Source: an uncultured Gemmatimonadota bacterium (lineage in GTDB: Bacteria; Gemmatimonadota; Gemmatimonadetes; Gemmatimonadales; Gemmatimonadaceae). Taken from it: 64,000 nucleotides of DNA. The position numbers were made by a program, and so were the translations under genes. Position 1 is the first letter of the stretch. Each line of letters starts with the position of its first letter. The notes beneath the pieces were generated by a model, which was given only the letters and a program-made list of their open reading frames with translations, was not told the origin of the DNA and searched no databases. Shown here piece after piece: positions 42,958-51,828 of the stretch. Where the stretch lies: positions 1,240,001 to 1,304,000 of the forward strand of contig CADEFN010000001.1 in the NCBI GenBank assembly GCA_902826615.1, in the 5' to 3' direction.

Positions 42958-44096
42958 CCGGCGTCGTGGTGGTGGCGCCGGACCTGGTGGCCGCCATCGT
43001 GCGGCTGGTGCGCGCCCTGCGCGACCGCGGCGTTCGCGTGACACCGCGGGATTCCATTGGAGCGGCCGAAGCGTTAGGCACGGTGGATCTGTTCGACCGC
43101 GAAGACGTACGCCTGGCGCTGCGGCTGGTGCTGCTCTCGCGCCCCGAAGACGCCGCATTGTTTGACGAGGTGTTTGCCACGGCCTGGGAACTGCCCGGTG
43201 ATGCTGGCGCCACCTTTCCGGGGCCCGCACTCCCCACGCTGGCCTCCCAGGCCAATTCGCGGCCGCCCTCCATCACACTCAAGTCGTGGATGAAGCCCGA
43301 GGCCGTGTCCGACGATGCCGGCGCTCCCGCCCTGGTCAAGGCGCCGTCAGACCAGGAAACGCTGGCCACACGGGACTTCTCCCACTGGAATGCTTCTGAC
43401 GAAGCGGCATTCGCGGCCATCGCGGCACGTATTGCGCGACGTCTGCAACTGCGAAAAAGCCGGCGCTGGCGCCCCGGACGCGGGACCGCGGTCGACCTCC
43501 GTTCCACCCTGCGCACAGCCGTGCGCACGCATGGTGAGCCGCTGTTGCTGCGCCGTCGCGAACGGCGGATCAGGAAAACACGACTCCTCGTCCTGTGCGA
43601 TGTGTCGGGAAGCATGGAGCCCTATGCCACCTTCCTGCTGCAGCTGACGCACGCACTCCAAAACAGCTTTGCTTCGGTTGAGAGCTTTGTCTTTGCGACG
43701 CGCCTCTCACGGGTGACCGAACGGTTGCGGCGCGCCGACTACCGAATCGCCATGCGTCACCTGGGGCGTGAGGTGAGAGATTGGTCGGGTGGGACACGCA
43801 TCGGCGCGTCGGTGGCAACGCTGGTGCGGGAGTACCGCCGCCTCATCGACCGGCGCACGGTAGTGGTCCTCCTCAGTGATGGCTGGGATGTGGGTGACCC
43901 CGAAGTACTCGGCGACGCACTCCGCGATCTTCGACGGGTGGCGCGTCGCCTGATTTGGGTGAACCCCCTGATGGGTGCCGCGGAGTTCACGCCATCAACA
44001 CGCGGGATGCAAGCGGCGCTGCCGCATGTGGATCTCCTCGTGCCCGGTCACAACCTGGAGGCACTGGAATCCCTGGTGCTGCAACTCGCGGTCTAG
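42954..44096 (+). CDS. coxE: VWA-domain protein CoxE
   Basis: 380 aa, GTG start overlapping coxD. CoxE family: N-terminal helical region (LVRALRDRGVRVTPRDSIGA) and a C-terminal von Willebrand A domain with MIDAS LVLCDVSGSMEPYATF, then SFVFATRLSRVTERL and VVLLSDGWDVGDPEVLGDAL. It is the partner of MoxR ATPases in cofactor maturation, acting in the cytosol. Followed after 55 bp by xdhC. Intact and of normal length. Confidence 0.92.
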   Translation: MTGVVVVAPDLVAAIVRLVRALRDRGVRVTPRDSIGAAEALGTVDLFDREDVRLALRLVLLSRPEDAALFDEVFATAWELPGDAGATFPGPALPTLASQANSRPPSITLKSWMKPEAVSDDAGAPALVKAPSDQETLATRDFSHWNASDEAAFAAIAARIARRLQLRKSRRWRPGRGTAVDLRSTLRTAVRTHGEPLLLRRRERRIRKTRLLVLCDVSGSMEPYATFLLQLTHALQNSFASVESFVFATRLSRVTERLRRADYRIAMRHLGREVRDWSGGTRIGASVATLVREYRRLIDRRTVVVLLSDGWDVGDPEVLGDALRDLRRVARRLIWVNPLMGAAEFTPSTRGMQAALPHVDLLVPGHNLEALESLVLQLAV

Positions 44097-44151
44097 GCAT
44101 GGACGACAGCCCTTCCGATTGCGAGAATTAGGTACCGTCACGAACCCACTG

Positions 44152-45252
44152 ATGCCAAATCCCGAGACTCCACCCCCAGCGCCGGTGCTGCCAGGCCGTC
44201 GTGCTGCCGTTGCGACGCTGGTGGCGACCAAGGGGTCGTCGCCACGCGAAGCGGGGGCGAAGATGTGGGTGGACGATGCCGGCGGCATTGTTGGTGCCGT
44301 GACCATCGGCGGATGTGTCGATGCGCGGGTCATCGAGGTGTCGCGTGAAGTGCTGGCCGAGCGTGTGCCGCGTGTGATCGACATGGACCTCGGCGAGGAA
44401 GATGCCGCGGCCCTTGGGATGACGTGTGCCGGGTCGGTGGAGGTCCTCGTGGAACCCTACGATCCCGAGTCACCTAATGATCCGGTGCGACGCACCCTCG
44501 CCATGGCGGCGTCGGAAGTGGCGGCTGGGCGGCAGGTGATGATTGTGGCGCCGCTCGGCGGCGCCACGGGGCGTCTCATAGTGCGCGAGTCAACGCAGCG
44601 CGCAGGCACGCTGGGCACCCCCGAACTTGATATGGCGGCGTCGGCTGAGGCCATCGAGCGACTCCAAAGCGGAATTTCAGGGGTGGCCGATGTGGTCACC
44701 CCGGCGGGCACGGTGCGGTGTTACTTCGAGCGACACGCTCCTCCACCCACGCTCACCGTCTTTGGCGCGACACATGTCGCGCAGCCCCTCGCGGAGATGG
44801 CACGCCTGCTCGGTCTGCGTGTGGTGGTGGTCGATGGCCGTGATGCCTTTGCCACACCGGCGCGCTTCCCGGGCGTGGACGAACTGCTCGTGGGGATGCC
44901 GTCGGAGATTGCCGCAAAGCTGGTGCTCGGTCCCACCTCGATGGTGGTGCTGCTCTCACACGACTACAAGTACGATCTCCCGGTGTTGCGCACCGTACTG
45001 GAGAGCCGGGCGGCCTACATCGGATGTTTGGGGAGTGCACGCCGCGGCAAGGCGATGCTGGAGTTTCTGGCGGAGCAGGGCGTGAAGCCCGAACATCTGG
45101 CGCGGGTGCGGATTCCCGTGGGACTCGATATCGGGGCAAAGTCGCCTGCCGAGATTGCGCTCAGTGTGCTGGGTGAGGCACTTGCGGTGACCCGCGGTGC
45201 ATCCGGCGGTTCGATGCGCGACCGTCCACCCCGACCTCCCGCAACGGCGTGA
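44152..45252 (+). CDS. xdhC: XdhC/CoxF-family Mo-cofactor insertion protein
   Basis: 366 aa from ATG MPNPETPPPAPVLPG. XdhC family: AVATLVATKGSSPREAGAKM, IVGAVTIGGCVDARVIEVSR (with the conserved Cys), then a Rossmann C-terminal domain LTVFGATHVAQPLAEMARLL, VVVVDGRDAFATPARFPG, YIGCLGSARRGKAMLEFLAE, RIPVGLDIGAKSPAEIALSV. XdhC binds Mo-cofactor, supports its sulfuration and inserts it into xanthine dehydrogenase-type enzymes. The in-frame extension to 43975 lies inside coxE and is rejected. The stop overlaps the next GTG (GTGA). Confidence 0.93.
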   Translation: MPNPETPPPAPVLPGRRAAVATLVATKGSSPREAGAKMWVDDAGGIVGAVTIGGCVDARVIEVSREVLAERVPRVIDMDLGEEDAAALGMTCAGSVEVLVEPYDPESPNDPVRRTLAMAASEVAAGRQVMIVAPLGGATGRLIVRESTQRAGTLGTPELDMAASAEAIERLQSGISGVADVVTPAGTVRCYFERHAPPPTLTVFGATHVAQPLAEMARLLGLRVVVVDGRDAFATPARFPGVDELLVGMPSEIAAKLVLGPTSMVVLLSHDYKYDLPVLRTVLESRAAYIGCLGSARRGKAMLEFLAEQGVKPEHLARVRIPVGLDIGAKSPAEIALSVLGEALAVTRGASGGSMRDRPPRPPATA

Positions 45253-46280
45253 AAGGGATCCGCCTTGCGCGAACCGCCCTCGCGCAAGCAGCGCTCGATG
45301 GCTGTGTGCTCACGACCGACCTGCGCGGTGAGGATGGGCACATTGTGCTGGCCAAGGGCGCACGGCTGCATAACGAGCACCGTTCGGCACTCGGTGCGGC
45401 ACCATGGGATGCGCTGCATCTCGTGGTACTCGAACCCGGCGACTGTCATGAAGCCGACGCCGGGCGACGGCTGGCGCGCGCGGTTTCCGGCCATGGCGTC
45501 GCACCGGGTGAGGAGGCCGGAGGGCAGTGGCCCATCCGCGCCACCGGTCGCGGCATTCTGTCGGTAGGTGCCGCGGTGCTGGCCCGCGTGAATGCACACC
45601 CCGATCTGGGCGTGTACACCCTCTTCGATGGGCAGGTGGTGGACGCCGAAGAGACCGTGGCACGCGCCAAGATCATTCCCTTTGCCGTGCCTGAGGCGAT
45701 TGTGGCGGCGGGAGAAGCCGCCGCCGCTGGCAACCCGCCCGTGTCGGTGCGTCCCTTCCGATCGTGCCGCGTGAGTGCCGTGGTGCAGGAGTCGCTGGGT
45801 GACCGGGCGATGCAACGATTCCGCGCCGCATTCGGGGAAAAGGTACGATGGTTTGGCGGGGAGTTGTCGGAGCCGCATTTCACGACCGCCGATGGGCTGG
45901 CGAGCGCGATGGTCGCCGAACTCGCGTTACATCCCGACCTGCTGGTGGTGGCCGGCTCACGTGCGATGGATCCCCTCGACCCGATGTTCGAGGCGCTCGA
46001 CACCATCGGGGCCACGATGGTGCGACGCGGGATGCCGGCGCACCCCGGAAGCCTTTGCTGGGTGGCAACCCGCGCGGGTGTGCCTATTGTGGGTATGCCC
46101 AGCTGCGGCGTATTCTCGCAGGCGACCGTCTTCGACTTGCTGCTCACCTGGGTGTTTGCGGACGTGCCACTGACACCTGAGGCGCTGGCAGGACTGGGAC
46201 ATGGTGGCTTTCTCACCAAGGACATGGCGTTCCGGTTTCCGCCGTATCGCCGCGCACGAGATCGAGGGGAGGTGGAGTAG
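45249..46280 (+). CDS. molybdopterin-binding (MoeA/MoCF-like) protein
   Basis: 343 aa, GTG overlapping xdhC. The C-terminal two thirds resemble a MoCF_biosynth/MoeA domain: SAVVQESLGDRAMQRFRAAF, HPDLLVVAGSRAMDPLDP, MVRRGMPAHPGSLCWVATRA, GVPIVGMPSCGVFSQATV. The N-terminal part (ALDGCVLTTDLRGEDGHIVL) is shorter than in MoeA. It probably acts on Mo-cofactor or its dinucleotide form for the form-II hydroxylase. Position between xdhC and the scaffold gene fits. Exact reaction unknown. Confidence 0.8.
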   Translation: MKGIRLARTALAQAALDGCVLTTDLRGEDGHIVLAKGARLHNEHRSALGAAPWDALHLVVLEPGDCHEADAGRRLARAVSGHGVAPGEEAGGQWPIRATGRGILSVGAAVLARVNAHPDLGVYTLFDGQVVDAEETVARAKIIPFAVPEAIVAAGEAAAAGNPPVSVRPFRSCRVSAVVQESLGDRAMQRFRAAFGEKVRWFGGELSEPHFTTADGLASAMVAELALHPDLLVVAGSRAMDPLDPMFEALDTIGATMVRRGMPAHPGSLCWVATRAGVPIVGMPSCGVFSQATVFDLLLTWVFADVPLTPEALAGLGHGGFLTKDMAFRFPPYRRARDRGEVE

Positions 46281-46283
46281 GTC

Positions 46284-46667
46284 GTGGCTCACCCGTATGG
46301 CGAGAAGATCCTCGAACATTTCCGTCGTCCCAGGAACCAGGGGGCGTTGGAGGGTGCGGACATCTCGCAGGAAGGGAGCAACCCGCTGTGTGGTGATCGC
46401 GTGCGCATCGAGCTCAAACTCGACGGGGACATGATTGCAGGGGCGGCTTTCACGGCGAACGCCTGCGCGGTCTGTGTGGCGGCGGCGTCAGTGCTGACTG
46501 ACATTGTGAAAGGTGCGCCACTGGACGACGTGGATACCCTCACCACCGAGGAACTGTTGCGACTGCTCGATGCCAGCCTGCCCCGGTCACGTGTGGCCTG
46601 TGCGACCCTTCCGCTGACGGTGATGCACGCCGGCGTGATGTTGTACCGCGCGCGGAAGTCCGCATGA
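46284..46667 (+). CDS. NifU/IscU-like Fe-S scaffold protein
   Basis: 127 aa, GTG start 3 bp after the previous stop. U-type scaffold: HPYGEKILEHFRRPRNQGAL, NPLCGDRV (Cys), ANACAVCVAAASVLTDIV (Cys) and SRVACATLPLTVMHAGVM (Cys), matching the three cluster ligands of IscU/SufU. No cysteine desulfurase gene is adjacent. In this operon it may deliver [2Fe-2S] clusters to the small subunit of the Mo-hydroxylase; this is inference. The stop overlaps the next ATG (ATGA). Confidence 0.88.
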   Translation: MAHPYGEKILEHFRRPRNQGALEGADISQEGSNPLCGDRVRIELKLDGDMIAGAAFTANACAVCVAAASVLTDIVKGAPLDDVDTLTTEELLRLLDASLPRSRVACATLPLTVMHAGVMLYRARKSA

Positions 46668-47242
46668 TCGCCGGACTGGTACTGGCGGCCGGGCGCAGTG
46701 TGCGGTTTGGCGCGCCCAAGGTGGTTGCACCCTTGCGCAATATTCCACTCGTCAGGCACGTGGTCGATCGCCTGCAGGTCGCGGGTGTCCATGCCATCAT
46801 CGTCGCTTCCGGCGAGGCCGATGCGGCGGTTCGTGAGGCACTGGCGGGCACTGACGCGCTGATTGTGCGGGTGGCCGACCCCGGGGAAGGGATGAGTGTC
46901 TCGCTGCGCACCTTGCTCGAACATCTCCCGGAGGACTGCACGGGGTTTCTGGTGGCCCTTGGTGATCAGCCCCTCATCGATCCGGCGGTGGTGCGCCGGC
47001 TGCGCGAAACCTGGGAGTCGAGCAACGCGGCGGCAGTGGTGCCGGTGTACGCCGACGGTGTGCGTGGCAACCCGGTGTTCTTTGACGCCACCATGCGGCG
47101 TCGTCTCAGGGAAGTGACGGGGGACCAGGGCGCGCGTGAGCTGCTCCGGTCGATGGGCGACAAGGTGGCCGAGCTGCGGGTCGATGCCCCCGCACCGATT
47201 GATGTCGATACGACCTCCGACCTGACCACCCTCGGCGAATAG
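46664..47242 (+). CDS. MocA/MobA-like molybdopterin nucleotidyltransferase
   Basis: 192 aa. NTP-transferase signature GLVLAAGRSVRFGAPKVVAP (LAAGxSxRFGxxK), IVRVADPGEGMSVSLRTLLE and VALGDQPLIDPAVVRRLRE, the MocA pattern. MocA transfers CMP to molybdopterin to make the MCD cofactor used by xanthine-oxidase-family enzymes, exactly what the 24.8-28.5 kb enzyme needs. The final segment (PAPIDVDTTSDLTTL) is also typical. ATGA overlap with the scaffold gene; last of the maturation set. Confidence 0.9.
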   Translation: MIAGLVLAAGRSVRFGAPKVVAPLRNIPLVRHVVDRLQVAGVHAIIVASGEADAAVREALAGTDALIVRVADPGEGMSVSLRTLLEHLPEDCTGFLVALGDQPLIDPAVVRRLRETWESSNAAAVVPVYADGVRGNPVFFDATMRRRLREVTGDQGARELLRSMGDKVAELRVDAPAPIDVDTTSDLTTLGE

Positions 47243-47300
47243 CCCTCGCGAGAGCGCGGTCCGTGGGGCTAGGTTCTGGCCGCCCCTTCTTCCCCTCCGC

Positions 47301-48596
47301 ATGGCACTCAAGCGCACGTTAGGCACGACCGATCTCACCCTGCTGGTGATCGGCAATGTGATTGGCTCCGGCATTTTTCTCGTGCCGAGCGAAGTGCTCC
47401 GCATGAGCGGAGGCAATGTGACCACCGCATCCCTCGTCTGGCTGGTGGGTGGGGTGCTCTCACTGCTGGGGGCGCTGTCGTATGGCGAACTCGGCTCGAT
47501 GGAAAACAGCTCGGGTGGCTTGTACGGCTACATCCGCGACGGCTTCGGTCGATTCCCGGCCTTTCTGTACGGATGGACGCTGTTCTTCGTGATCGGGAGC
47601 GGGACCATAGCGACGCTGGCCGTGGCCGCAGCCAACTACATGGGGCAGTTCGCCGAGCTGACACCGATCATGAAGAAGGTGATCGCGGTCTCGCTCCTGG
47701 TCATCATGGCGACGATCAATGTGCGCGGGACACGCGGGAGTGCCTCGGTACAGAATGTCGCCACGGCTATCAAGGTGGGGGCGATTCTGCTGATGGCCGT
47801 TCTGCTCTTTGCCCTCGGCAACGGGAGCGCCGCGCCGGTCACACCGGCGACAACAACGTCGCTCTCAGGCGTCGGCCTGGCGATGATCTCGGTCTTGTGG
47901 GCTTACGAGGGATGGCAGTACGTCACGTTCGCCGACGGGGAAACGGTCAACCCGCAGCGATCGCTGCCGCGAGCCATAGCCCTGGGCACCTCCATCCTGG
48001 TAGCGATCTACCTTGTTGCCAACCTCGCCTATCTCTACGCCCTTGGTCCCGACCGGATGGCCGGATCGGAGCGTGTGGCGGGCGAAGCGATGGCTGCCGT
48101 TCTCGGTGATCGCGCCGGTCAGGCGATTGCGCTGGCGATCATCATCTCGATGTACAGCGCGGCGCACGCGACGGTGATTACGGCGCCGCGCGTGTTCTAC
48201 AGCATGGCGCAGGACGGGATCTTCTTCAAGCAGCTGGCGGAGGTGCATCCACGATTCGGTACGCCGGCCATCGCGATCATCGCCACCTGTACCTGGGCGG
48301 CGGTGCTGGCGATGACGGGGACCTTCAATCAACTCCTCACGTATGTCGTATTCGTGGGGTGGATTTTTTATGCGTTGGGAGCGGCCGCGGTAATTGCACT
48401 ACGCATCAAGCGTCCCAACGCGGCGCGTCCGTTCAAAGTGCCCGGCTATCCAGTCACGCCCGCGCTGTTTGTGTTGGCTGCGGCGGCCATCGTGCTCAAC
48501 ACAATGATCGACAAACCGGGTCAGTCAGCGATCGGGCTTGGCATGGTGCTGCTTGGGGCGCCGGCCTACTACCTCTGGCGTCGTCGGACGTCGTAG
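47301..48596 (+). CDS. APC-family amino-acid permease
   Basis: 431 aa inner-membrane transporter with about 12 TM helices. APC landmarks: TLLVIGNVIGSGIFLVPSEV (GSGIF), GGVLSLLGALSYGELGSMEN, SSGGLYGYIRDGFGRFPAFL, ISVLWAYEGWQYVTFADGE, NPQRSLPRAIALGTSILVAI. It resembles LAT-type/YbeC-like permeases. It starts 58 bp after mocA and could belong to the same transcript, hinting that the Mo-hydroxylase substrate is imported here; that is speculative. Confidence 0.92.
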   Translation: MALKRTLGTTDLTLLVIGNVIGSGIFLVPSEVLRMSGGNVTTASLVWLVGGVLSLLGALSYGELGSMENSSGGLYGYIRDGFGRFPAFLYGWTLFFVIGSGTIATLAVAAANYMGQFAELTPIMKKVIAVSLLVIMATINVRGTRGSASVQNVATAIKVGAILLMAVLLFALGNGSAAPVTPATTTSLSGVGLAMISVLWAYEGWQYVTFADGETVNPQRSLPRAIALGTSILVAIYLVANLAYLYALGPDRMAGSERVAGEAMAAVLGDRAGQAIALAIIISMYSAAHATVITAPRVFYSMAQDGIFFKQLAEVHPRFGTPAIAIIATCTWAAVLAMTGTFNQLLTYVVFVGWIFYALGAAAVIALRIKRPNAARPFKVPGYPVTPALFVLAAAAIVLNTMIDKPGQSAIGLGMVLLGAPAYYLWRRRTS

Positions 48597-48620
48597 TCGT
48601 CCCACCACTCGCACGTCGTC

Positions 48621-48640
48621 GCTCCCGCGTAAGCGGGAGC
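48621..48640. repeat. palindromic repeat GCTCCCGC-GTAA-GCGGGAGC
   Basis: Eight-base perfect arms with a GTAA loop, 25 bp after the permease stop. Its core is nearly identical to the element at 40561. Possible REP-like sequence or terminator hairpin without T tract. Confidence 0.6.
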
Positions 48641-48800
48641 ATGCACGCCAGACGGCACAATCCCTCTTGCGTACGCGTGAGTTCCTCCGCGTCAGAGGGT
48701 GTTTGCGTACGCGCACTCAGTTCGGTCCGACACTAGCGCGCTTGCGTGCATCGTGAGAAAATGGATACAAATACGTGTACCACTCAAACGGAGGCTGGAC

Positions 48801-51800
48801 GTGAGACAGCGAAGTTGGCGACACACTCCATGGGTCATGGTTCTTGCCACTCTGGTGATGGCATCGCAACTGGCCGCGCAGGGCGGGGTTGTGGGCGGCA
48901 CGGTGGTAGACGCGCGTTCCCTTCGCGGGCTCGATGGAGCACAGGTACAGGTGCAGGGAACAACCCTCGGTGCCATGACCGACGCCGGTGGGGCATTTCG
49001 GCTCACGGGAGTACAGGGCACTACGGTGACCTTGCAGGTGCGACGCCTCGGGTTCAAGCCGTCCACGGTGACGGCACGGGTGGGACAAACCGATCTGCGT
49101 GTGGTGATGGCAGAGCAGGTGGCCTCACTCAGTGAAGTCGTGATCACCGGAACGGCAGAGCCTGTTGAAAAGCGCGCGATCGGAAACGCCGTGACCAAGG
49201 TCGATGCCGCCACCCTGCAGCAAGTGGCACCGGCGCCGGACCTGACAACACTGCTCAACGGTAAGGCCGCCGGGGTGGTGATGACTGGAGGTTCCGGTGC
49301 GGTGGGCTCGGGGCCACGTATCCGGATCCGCGGCGCCGCGTCGCTCTCGCTCAATGACCAGCCGCTCATCTATGTCGATGGCGTGCGTATCGCCAACGAC
49401 GTCTCAACCGGTCCGCGCTCCCAGTTCTTTTCGTCGGGTGTGATCTCGCGGCTCAACGACATCGACCCCGAGAACATCGAAAGCATCGAGGTCATCAAGG
49501 GACCGGCGGCCGCCACGTTGTACGGCACGGAAGCCAACAACGGCGTCATCCAGATCATCACCAAACGCGGAAAGGCTGGCCGCTCCGTGTTTTCGCTCAA
49601 TGTTCGTCAGGGTGGCAGCTGGTTCCAGAACGCCGAGGAGCGTATCGGACAGACCTACCGGCGGCTTGCGGATGGCACCATCTCGGCCTGGAACCCGGTT
49701 GCGATCAATCGTGAGGCGGGGCTCGACCTCTTCAAGACCGGTCTCTCGCAATCGTACACCACGGGATTGAACGGCGGGACCGACGCGGTGCGCTACAACT
49801 TCACCGGGTCGTACGACAACGACAAAGGCATCGAGCCGACCAACTCCCTGTGGCGCTGGTCGGGCGCAGGAAACGTCTCGATTTCTCCCTACAAGAGCCT
49901 CGACATTCAGGCGGTCTTCAACACCAATCAGTCGGTGGTGAATGTTCCGCTGGAAGCGGGTGGTGGCGCCTGGTTCTCGCTCTACTTCGGCCAGACCCCC
50001 GTCACGGACGCCGAGAAGCTGCGGCGCGGGTATTTCTCCGCGCCACCCGAGGCGTTCTGGGGCGCATTCAAGCAGTGGCAGGCGGTCAAGCGCACCACGG
50101 GCAGTCTGCAGATGAACCATCGCCTTGGCACGTGGCTGACGCAGCGGCTTGTGGTGGGCAACGACCTCACGGGTGAAGACAACGTCAACCAGACGGAGCG
50201 GATGGCTCCGTTCTATCGCCAGTTCTTCACGAACCCGGTAGATCAGAACGGGAACAAGGCCACTCGGCGTCGTGAGCTGAGTGTGACGTCGGTCGACTAC
50301 GCCGCTTCACTCAAGCGCTCGCTGTTTGGCATGCAGACCTCCACGAGTGTTGGCGCGCAGTACTTCCGTCGTCAGACGTATGCGGTGGCGGCCCGTGGTG
50401 AGAGCTTCCCGTCTGCTGGTCTGACCCTCGTCGACGCCGCGGCTACAACGTTCGGCGGCGAAGACTTCTTCGAGAACTCCACGGTCGGGTTCTACGGCCA
50501 GGAGCAGATCAACTTCAACGACCGCATGTATCTGACGGCGGCGTTGCGTGTCGACAACAACTCCGCCTTCGGCGAAGACTTCAGCTGGGTGACCTATCCC
50601 AAGGTCTCGGGCACGTGGGTGATCAATGAGGAGCCCTGGTTCAAGCTCGGGTGGATCAATTCGCTCAAACTGCGCGCAGCCTACGGCCAAACTGGACAGC
50701 AGCCCGATGTGAACACGGCGTTGCGTACCTACTCCGCCACCACGGGTGGTGACGGCAATCCGGCGGTGTCGCCGTTGTCGCTTGGCAATCCCAGCCTCAA
50801 GCCCGAGCGCGCGGGTGAGATCGAAGTGGGCTTCGACGGCAGCTTCCTCAGCGACCGTGTGAGTGCCGAGGTGACCTGGTATCGTCGCGACACCAAGGAC
50901 GGGATCCTCTTCCAGGACGTTCCGCCTTCCAGCGGTTTTGCGGGTCAGCGAGTGGTGAACATCGGTGGAATCCGCAGCCAGGGGTTCGAGCTGCAGACCC
51001 GCTGGACGCCGGTTGCCATGAACAACCTGAATCTCGACCTCGGGCTCAACATCTCCAACAACAGCAACCAGATCACGAGCCTTGGCAATACGGCAGCCCT
51101 GGCGAAGGATCCGCTGGGCGTACCGTTCATCCAGATCGGCGGCAATCGCAACACGATCGGGAAGGCTGTCATGAGCTGGTACGACTACAAGGTGCGCAGC
51201 GCGACCTACAATCCCGCAACACGTCGCGCCGAGAACATGAAGTGTGATGATGGGTTGGGCAAAGGCACGGTGGTCGATTGCCTCACGGCCTCAGGGCAGC
51301 CTAACGCACCGCGGGTGTTCGTCGGTCGTGCTGATCCGTCGTTCGAAGGTTCGTTCAACACGACGGTGACCGCGTTCCAAAGGTGGCGCCTCTATGGCCT
51401 GGTGGACTTCAAGGGCGGGCATCGCGTGCTCAACAACAACGATCGTGCTCGCTGCCAGGTGTTCAACCAGTGTCTCGCCAACCTCGAGCCGGACAAGTAC
51501 GACCCGGTTTTTGTCGCGCAGGCGCAATCCAACGGAATTCTCCGCGAGTTCACGTATCAGAAGGCCAAGTTCGCGCGGCTGCGTGAGGTGTCGGCGAGCT
51601 ACACGCTGGGCAACGACCTGGCCCGTGTCGTCGGCGCACGAGCCGGTACACTGACCTTGTCGGGCCGCAATCTTGCCCTCTGGACGCCTTACGGCGGCAC
51701 CGACCCCGAGAACTTCTTTACGCTGCAGCAGTTCGTGCGCCTCGAGCAGGCACAGGTGCCGCCACTGGCGCAGATGCTGTTCTCACTCTCCCTCACCTAC

Positions 51801-51803
51801 TAA
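48801..51803 (+). CDS. SusC/RagA-like TonB-dependent receptor
   Basis: 1000 aa from GTG with a clear Shine-Dalgarno (GGAGG at 48790-48794); an in-frame extension to 48699 is not needed. Signal peptide to LAA|Q (Gln27). An N-terminal carboxypeptidase-regulatory-like domain (GGTVVDARSLRGLDGAQVQV) is followed by the plug (TTLLNGKAAGVVMTGGSGAV, SLSLNDQPLIYVDGVRI, ESIEVIKGPAAATLYGTEAN, NNGVIQIITKRGKAG) and a large beta-barrel. It imports a ligand across the outer membrane with TonB energy. SusD and the fused hydrolase follow 25 bp and 3 bp apart. Confidence 0.93.
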   Translation: MRQRSWRHTPWVMVLATLVMASQLAAQGGVVGGTVVDARSLRGLDGAQVQVQGTTLGAMTDAGGAFRLTGVQGTTVTLQVRRLGFKPSTVTARVGQTDLRVVMAEQVASLSEVVITGTAEPVEKRAIGNAVTKVDAATLQQVAPAPDLTTLLNGKAAGVVMTGGSGAVGSGPRIRIRGAASLSLNDQPLIYVDGVRIANDVSTGPRSQFFSSGVISRLNDIDPENIESIEVIKGPAAATLYGTEANNGVIQIITKRGKAGRSVFSLNVRQGGSWFQNAEERIGQTYRRLADGTISAWNPVAINREAGLDLFKTGLSQSYTTGLNGGTDAVRYNFTGSYDNDKGIEPTNSLWRWSGAGNVSISPYKSLDIQAVFNTNQSVVNVPLEAGGGAWFSLYFGQTPVTDAEKLRRGYFSAPPEAFWGAFKQWQAVKRTTGSLQMNHRLGTWLTQRLVVGNDLTGEDNVNQTERMAPFYRQFFTNPVDQNGNKATRRRELSVTSVDYAASLKRSLFGMQTSTSVGAQYFRRQTYAVAARGESFPSAGLTLVDAAATTFGGEDFFENSTVGFYGQEQINFNDRMYLTAALRVDNNSAFGEDFSWVTYPKVSGTWVINEEPWFKLGWINSLKLRAAYGQTGQQPDVNTALRTYSATTGGDGNPAVSPLSLGNPSLKPERAGEIEVGFDGSFLSDRVSAEVTWYRRDTKDGILFQDVPPSSGFAGQRVVNIGGIRSQGFELQTRWTPVAMNNLNLDLGLNISNNSNQITSLGNTAALAKDPLGVPFIQIGGNRNTIGKAVMSWYDYKVRSATYNPATRRAENMKCDDGLGKGTVVDCLTASGQPNAPRVFVGRADPSFEGSFNTTVTAFQRWRLYGLVDFKGGHRVLNNNDRARCQVFNQCLANLEPDKYDPVFVAQAQSNGILREFTYQKAKFARLREVSASYTLGNDLARVVGARAGTLTLSGRNLALWTPYGGTDPENFFTLQQFVRLEQAQVPPLAQMLFSLSLTY

Positions 51804-51828
51804 CCGGCCACAGCCAGGAGCAACTGCC

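Noticed and set aside
43975-44151. Upstream extension of xdhC
   Set aside because: It lies within coxE in another frame; the family sequence starts near the ATG at 44152.
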